DNA of 64,000 bases from Rutidosis leptorrhynchoides (lineage: Eukaryota; Streptophyta; Magnoliopsida; Asterales; Asteraceae), in NCBI RefSeq assembly GCF_046630445.1, contig NC_092338.1, forward strand, positions 205,203,501-205,267,500. Reading direction: 5' to 3'. The position numbers and the translations under genes were made by a program. The notes below the pieces were generated by a model, which was given only the letters and a program-made list of their open reading frames with translations, searched no databases and was not told where the DNA came from. Below are positions 60,362 through 64,000 of the stretch, in pieces; position 1 is the first letter of the stretch; every line of letters begins with the position of its first letter.

Positions 60362-62456
60362 TCAAGGAATATCATCACTGGACAACATTTTAATAGACGG
60401 ATTTAACATTCCAAGTTGTTCAAGTAGATAGAAGTGCCTTTCCTTAGTAAGTGCCTTAGTGAAAATATCTGCCAATTGATCCTTAGTACCAATATGCTTT
60501 AAGAAGACTTTGCCCTTTTCAACACAATCCCTTATAAAGTGGTGTCTGATTTCAATATGCTTGGTTCTTGAGTGAAATACTGGATTCTCAGTAATAGCAA
60601 TTGCACTCTCATTGTCACACATGATTGGAGTGTTGGTCAATGTTAACCCAAAATCCAAAAGTTGATGTTGCATCCAAAGTAACTGAGCAAAACAACTTCC
60701 AGCAGCAACATACTCAGCTTCTGCTGTAGAAGTAGCCACAGAATTCTGCTTTTTACTAGACCAGCTAACCAACTTTCCACCTAGCAATTGACATCCACCA
60801 GAAGTGCTTTTCCTGTCTAACTTGCACCCTGCATAGTCTGCATCTGTGTAACCAATTAGATCAAACCCTGAGTCTTTAGAATACCAAAGACCCAGGTTAT
60901 GAGTACCTTTTAAGTACCTAAAAATTCTTTTCACAGCATTATAATGAGACTCCCTAGGATCAGATTGGTAACGTGCACAAAGACATGTAGCAAATATTAT
61001 ATCAGGTCTACTTGCAGTTAAGTATAGCAAAGATCCAATCATACCTCTATAGGTTGATTGACAAGTAGGTTTCCCAGACTCATCTTTATTAAGCTTTTCA
61101 GAAACACTCATTGGAGTTTTTAAAGAGGAACAATTTTTAAAATCATATTTAGTTAACATATCAGAAATATACATATTCTGGTTAATGAAAATATCCTCAA
61201 AACTCTGTTTTATTTGCAGCCCAAGAAAATAGTTTAAAGTACATAAATTACTCATTTTATACTCTTCGGACATAATGTCAGAAAACCATTTTCTCAAGTG
61301 TGGATTTGTAGACCCAAAGATAATGTCATCAACATAAATTTGTACAAGTAACACATCACATTTGTCCTTTTTAATAAACAAAGTCTTGTCAATAGCTCCT
61401 TTGGAAAAATTCTTTTCTAGAAGAAATGTTGACAAGGTATCATACCAGACTCTGGGAGCTTGCTTCAGACCATACAATGCTTTCTTCAGTTTGTAGACAT
61501 GCTTAGGAAATTTCTTACTTTTAAAACCAGGAGGTTGTTTCACATAAACCTCTTCTTGCTATTTACCATTCAGGAAAGTACTCTTCACATCCATTTGAGA
61601 CACCTTGAAATCTTTGTATGCAGCATATGCCAGAAACAATCTAATAGCTTCAATTCTAGCCACAAGAGCAAAAGTCTCATCATAGTCTATTCCTTCTTCT
61701 TGTCTATACCCTTGAGCAACCAATCTTGCTTTATTTCTGATCACAACACCATCTTTATCAACCTTGTTTCTGAAAACCCATTTTGTGCCAATGGTAATTT
61801 TACTAGCAGGCTTTGGAACCAATTCCCATACATCATTCCTTTCAAATTCTGTCAATTCTTCAGTCATAGCCTCAACCCAGTCATTGTCAGCCAATGCCTC
61901 ATCTACTTCTTTAGGCTCAATCAGTGAGAGAAAACTAGAAAATAAGTAGAAATTTGCTGTAGCAAAGGTAGACGCAGGTGTCTGAGAAGAAGAACTAGGA
62001 TTAGGCAAACCTGTAGGATCCACAACATAGTCCTCAAGATGCTTCGGAGGAACTATATTTCTAGATGATTTTCTAGTAGGAACAATGAGATCCAAAGTGG
62101 TATTTGATGACTGATCACTTTCTTGATTGACAACAGATTCATCATGCTGTGGAGTTCTTCTGTGTTAGTATTATCTGCAATTTCATTTCTCAATCCAGAA
62201 AAGTTTGGTTCATCTGACTCAGACTCTGAATCCTGAGTCTGAACACTATTTTCTGAAATCAAATTTGACAATTCACCAAGTGTAGATAGCTCAGTACTGA
62301 ATGACTGATCTATTTCTAAAGAACTTTCATCAAAGGAAACATTAATGGATTCTTCAATCTTCATTCTCCTCTGATTATATGCTCTGTAAGCTTTAGATAC
62401 AGAAGAATATCCCATAAAAATACCTTCATCAGACTTTGGCCTCATCTTATCAAGAT
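60362..62456 (-). pseudogene. Copia pol remnant: integrase end, reverse transcriptase, RNase H
   Basis: Starts mid-integrase with PKSDEGIFMGYS (about 62440), the usual end of the copia integrase, then an acidic linker and a frameshift near 62150. RT begins with WVEAMTEEL and GTKWVFRNK, then LVAQGY, then [10 protein letters not shown] followed by a stop at 61559-61561, QPPGF, YGLKQAPR and the catalytic YVDDIIFGS (about 61330). RNase H carries TDADYAGC, DRKSTSGG, TAEAEY, CDNESAI and KHIEIRHHFIRD. The RT/RNase H ORF downstream of the stop is intact for 393 codons. Two lesions plus 5' truncation make it inactive. Confidence 0.92.
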
Positions 62457-64000
62457 TGTAGTGACCTGAACTTTTCCATGTTTATATATATTAAATGAAA
62501 TTGATATTTACATGATTAAGTGTTTCCAACATGTTAAGAAATCAAACTTGTTAAGACTTGATTAATTGAAATAGGTTTTATATAGACAATTGACCACCCA
62601 AGTTGACCGGCGATTCACGAACGTTAAAAATTGTAAAAACTATATGATGACATACATATGGATATATATACAGTTATCATGATATTATGATAAGTATGTA
62701 CCTTATTAAGTATTTTAAAAATGAGTTATATACATAAAAATGAGACTATTGAATTAAGAAACTTGAAAACGGTATATATAACGATTATCGTTATAACAAC
62801 GTCTTACTAATTACATATGAATCATTTTAAGATATTGATACACTATATATAAAAATGTTAAATGATAAGTAAACATATCATTAAGTATAATAACAATGAC
62901 CTACTTATGTAAAAACAAGACTACTAACTTAAGGATTTCGAAACGAGACATATATGTAACGATTATCGTTGTAACGACATTTAACTGTATATATATCATA
63001 TTAAGATATATTAATACATAATTATATCATGATAATGTAATAATTTAACATCTCATTAGGTATAATAAACAATGTGTTAACAACATTTAACAAGATCATT
63101 AACTTAAAGGTTTCAAAACAACATTTACATGTAACGACTAACGATGACTTAACGACTCAGTTAAAATGTATATACATGTAGTGTTTTAATATGTATTCAT
63201 ACACTTTTGAAAGACTTCAAGACACTTATCCAAGTACTTCTACTTAACAAAAAAATGCTTACGATTACATCCTCATTCATTTTCATCAACAATTCTACTC
63301 GTATGCACTCGTATTTGTACTTGTACAATACACAGCTTCTAAATGTATTTACTATTAGTATATACACTCCAATGATCAGCTCTTAGCAGCCCATGTGAGT
63401 CACCTAATCATGTGGGAACCATCATTTAACATCTAGCATGACTTATGAGAAAGGAAACAAAAACAAGGACTCCTTTTAACCCCACTCACCTTCACCACTC
63501 ACCACCTACTCCATTTCACTTCCATTTTTCTTCCCAATTCTCTCTCAAAGCACACACACTCTTCCATGAACGTCTAAGTTACTATTTTTCCAGCAAAAAT
63601 CATCAAATACAAGCTTTGGTTATTACCTATAATCATCATAAAAACAATTACTCAAGAACACATCAAGAACACTTTCAAGTTTACAAGTTTACTTCCAAGT
63701 TTCCTAATCCATTCCAAGCAATCATCTAAGATCAAGAAACCTTTGTTATTTACAGTAGGTTATCTTTCTAAATCAAGGTAATATTCGTATTCAAGATTTG
63801 ATTCAATTTCTATAACTATAACTATCTTAATTCGAGTAATAAACTTACTTGAACTTGTTTTTGTGTCATGATTCTATTTCAAGAACTTCCAAGCCATCAA
63901 AGATCCTTTGAAGCTCAAGTTATTTTTTCATCATTTCAAGTAGGTTTACCTACTAAAATTGAGGTAGTAATGATGTTCATAACATCATTTGATTCATATA
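62457..64000 (+). repeat. Start of a Ty3/gypsy-type LTR, running off the window
   Basis: TGTAGTGACC at 62457 begins exactly where copia coding stops. TGTA(G)TGACCyGAAC is a common start for Tekay-type LTRs in daisy-family genomes, as I recall. It contains imperfect internal repeats of a roughly 170-bp unit (compare ATGTAACGATTATCGTT near 62950 with similar text near 62770 and 63130). No ORF or primer site is reached before the window ends, so the element cannot be classified firmly. Confidence 0.6.

Larger units (their letters stand above)
35300..62456 (-). mobile_element. Sirevirus-like Ty1/copia element, 5' truncated, with two nested solo LTRs
   Basis: Reading leftwards: end of integrase, RT and RNase H (62456-60362), a third ORF (60004 to 36367 once insertions are removed), a polypurine tract (about 36244) and a probable 3' LTR. 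Interruptions are the Athila-like solo LTR 57697-59694 and the solo LTR 36487-55341, the latter containing Element 2. Gag, protease and most of integrase are missing because an LTR begins at 62457. A third ORF after RNase H is typical of the Sirevirus lineage. Confidence 0.8.

Overview
This window is plant nuclear DNA made almost entirely of nested transposable elements. I found no convincing host gene, rRNA or tRNA. The plant origin is shown by the element families: Athila-like and Tekay/Del-like Ty3/gypsy elements, a Sirevirus-like Ty1/copia element, tRNA-iMet and tRNA-Asp type primer sites, and Arabidopsis-type CCCTAAA telomere-like motifs. Several LTR sequences look familiar from daisy-family (Asteraceae) genomes. 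That placement is from memory and only moderately secure.

Layout. 1-760: a foldback, Micron-like element (A) between dinucleotide microsatellites. 760-1516 and 16600-17561: the LTR end, tRNA-iMet primer site and gag-like remnant of a decayed gypsy element, split by Athila-like Element 1 (1517-16594, minus strand, TSD CTAAT). 17562-34891: a chain of microsatellite-flanked repeats (B, C, D). B is split by a Tekay-like element present as LTR-internal-LTR-internal-LTR (18037-32873, TSD AAATC, exact 6236-bp period). About 35300-62456: a Sirevirus-like copia element on the minus strand. It is interrupted by an Athila-like solo LTR (36487-55341, TSD GTGGT), which itself contains Athila-like Element 2 (37330-54361, TSD TATAA), and by a second solo LTR (57697-59694, TSD AATTG). 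62457-64000: the start of another LTR that truncates the copia element.

How it fits together. Elements 1 and 2 are related Athila-like elements in opposite orientation. Each has a single gag-pro-pol frame damaged mainly by nonsense codons, plus a small cysteine/histidine ORF downstream of pol. Only Element 2 has the Athila env-like gene. Only Element 1 has a second retropepsin-like domain after integrase. The Tekay-like copies keep gag, while pol is ruined in the same way in both copies, so they probably depended on proteins from other elements.

The strongest unexplained signal is a promoter-like module in all Athila-like LTRs here. Two GC-rich palindromes lie 32 bp centre to centre (three helical turns), and a TATA box starts 23 bp after the second. 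The palindrome sequence differs between subfamilies while the spacing is kept. A similar palindrome array and TATA-like box precede the env-like gene of Element 2, which also shows a plausible short first exon and a phase-0 intron. The Tekay-like LTR has a palindrome pair at 21 bp (two turns).
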